In this document: positions 62,345 through 64,000 of the stretch, piece after piece
Layout of the letters: each line of letters opens with the position of its first letter
How positions within the stretch are numbered: position 1 is the stretch's first letter
Source of the DNA: Sipunculus nudus
Lineage: Eukaryota > Annelida > Sipuncula > Golfingiida > Sipunculidae
Assembly (NCBI GenBank): GCA_026874595.1
Contig: CM049308.1
Coordinates: 17,854,001-17,918,000, forward strand
Direction: 5' to 3'
DNA length: 64,000 bases
Made by a program: the position numbers and the translations under genes
The notes under the pieces: model-generated
Databases searched by the model: none
What the model saw: only the letters and a program-made list of their open reading frames with translations
Told to the model about the DNA's origin: nothing

Positions 62345-64000
62345 AACAAGTGACCCATGGGTCATGATGCTCAGCTGACTGGGAAGAGATTTGCAAAAGA
62401 TAATTTTATCATCAGACTGGTAGTATATAACCATTCAACTGAAGCATCAAACAGATTAACCAACAGGCTGAGATTGTGTCTGTATTAATATATCTCAAAA
62501 ATAGAGAAAACATGCGTAAACTTAAAAAAATACAGGTGGCTCAACCAGTCTGCAGGAACTAATAAAAACACTGAATGGGCAATATCCATGCAAAGAAGCA
62601 TGGTGGTCTCTGGATTAGTTGTTCAGATACTTCAGCTTTTGTTTCAAATTTTCCATTATTCTGAGGGATACTTTGGAGTCCTATAGCTTGAAGGATATGG
62701 GTAACAGAGACTTAATTTCAGGTTTCCACAGACACTTTTCATGGGCCTCCTTGCATGACAAGAATGAAGATTCTATGTCCAGTTTTTACAATTTGTACCC
62801 TGTTGACAGAAAACCACATCTTTAAAGGTCTCAAAAATAGAGAAAATAATTCGTAAAAATCTGAAAAAAATAGAGGTGGCACACCCAGTCTGCTGAAACT
62901 GATGGAACATGTCATGATCAATATGTATGCCAAAAATCATGAGCATCAGTGTTGTAGTTATTGAGATACTGGAGTTTTTGTATCAAATTTTTCACTATTC
63001 TGGGGGTTACTTTTGGGCCCCATAGCTCGAAAGATATGGGTAACAGAGACCTAATTTCAGGTTTCCATGGAGATTTTTCATGGGTCTCCCTGTGTGTAAA
63101 GAATGAAGATATTAGGTCCAGTTGTTATGATTTGTGCCATGAAAACAGATGTTCATATCTTTAAAGGTCTCAAAAATAGAGAAAAAAATTCAAAAAAAGC
63201 CTGAACAAATACATGTGGTGCCACCAGGCTGCAGAAACTGATGAAACACCTCATGATCAATATGTATGTCAAAAATCATGACCATCAGTGATGTATTAAA
63301 TCAGTTATTGAAGTTTTTTTATGAAATTTTTGACTATTCTAGGGGGTACTTTGGGGCCCCATAGCTCTTAGGATATGGGTAACAGAGACCTAACTTCTGG
63401 TTTCCATGGAGATTTTTAATAGCTCTCTCAGAATGTCAAAAATGAAGATTCTAGGTCCAGTCTTTATGATTTGTGCCCTGTTAACAGATATTCACATTTT
63501 TAAAGGTCTCAAAAATAGAGTAAACAATTCGTAAAAACAGAAAAATACAGGTGGCGCCACCAGTCTGCAGAAACTGATGAAACATCTCATGTTCAATATG
63601 TATCCAAAAAATCATGACCATCCGTGATGTAATTAATGAGATATTGAAGTTTTTGTATGAAATTTTTCACTATTCTTGGGGGTACTTTGGGGCCCCATAG
63701 CTCGAAAGATATAGGTAACAGAGACCTTATTTCTGGTTTCCATGGAGACTTTTCATAGGGCTGTCAGAATGTCAAGAATGAAGATTCTAGGTCCAGTCTT
63801 TAAGTTTTGTGCCCTGTTAACAGATGTCCAAATTTTTAAAGGTCTCAAAAATAGAGAAAACAATTCATAAAAAATCGAAAAATACAGGTGGCGCCACCAG
63901 TCTGCAGAAACTGATGAAACATCTCATGTTCAATATGTATCCCAAAAATCATGACCATCCGTGATGTAATTAATGAGATATTGAAGTTTTTGTATGAAAT
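62345..64000 (-). mobile_element. Hairpin-ended Helentron-like element, minus orientation, 5' end beyond window (E5)
   Basis: AACAAG, the TGACCCATGGGTCA palindrome and GCTCAGCTG at 62345-62382 are the reverse complement of the E4 3' end, and the next 150 bp match the E4 tail. Then come about four units of the 338-bp satellite (GTAACAGAGAC anchors at 62701, 63040, 63379 and 63715; spacings 339, 339, 336), running off the window. Perfect GGTGGCGCCACC sits at 63550 and 63887. Compared with E4 it lacks the 277-bp block and has more 338-bp units. Confidence 0.78.

Overview
The window is AT-rich, intron-rich animal nuclear DNA. Coding exons are 43 to about 510 bp long, have clean GT/AG boundaries, and lie in long introns full of repeats. 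No operons, bacterial genes, CRISPR arrays or phage genes are visible. The two genes recognised, PACS and FAM50/XAP5, are metazoan. The repeats (hairpin-ended elements carrying a GTCC microsatellite and ending in CTTGTT, and long tandem units of 277 and 338 bp) remind me of bivalve mollusc genomes. Mollusc, probably bivalve, is therefore my best guess, but it is an inference that I cannot check here.

Layout. From 1 to 43728 the plus strand carries most of one gene, a phosphofurin acidic cluster sorting protein (PACS1/PACS2 co-orthologue). I could assemble 18 coding exons, 4506-43728, giving 708 in-frame codons plus a stop. The N-terminal cargo-binding exons lie to the left of the window. Introns hold three related transposon copies (11.9-14.5, 16.0-19.2 and 23.7-26.3 kb), a 277-bp tandem array (5.0-8.1 kb), a fold-back element with a recent 306-bp duplication (21.3-22.0 kb), a tRNA-derived SINE-like piece (37.7 kb), and several tandem arrays whose units contain splice-site-like sequence. 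From 43.7 to 58.0 kb is the PACS 3' UTR plus the intergenic stretch, with a 24-bp minisatellite and another hairpin-ended element (50.5-52.5 kb). From 58010 to 59474 on the minus strand are the last two exons of FAM50 (XAP5), convergent with PACS. Its upstream exons are beyond the window or in sequence I could not resolve. From 59.6 to 64.0 kb, two more satellite-bearing elements lie in the minus orientation.

How the genes relate. PACS is a cytosolic sorting adaptor that links acidic-cluster cargo to coat proteins and CK2. FAM50/XAP5 is a nuclear protein associated with the spliceosome. They share no known pathway and are simply convergent neighbours.

The points most worth a second look are: (a) a CpG-richer exon candidate at 14.9-15.1 kb whose splice phase fits PACS exon 2 and could give an isoform without the cargo-binding region; (b) a 12-copy minisatellite directly abutting PACS exon 9, each unit a version of the real 3' splice site; (c) an intron packed with GGTAA 5'-splice-like words; and (d) a family of Helentron-like elements with covarying terminal hairpins, whose internal satellites repeatedly keep a perfect 12-bp palindrome.
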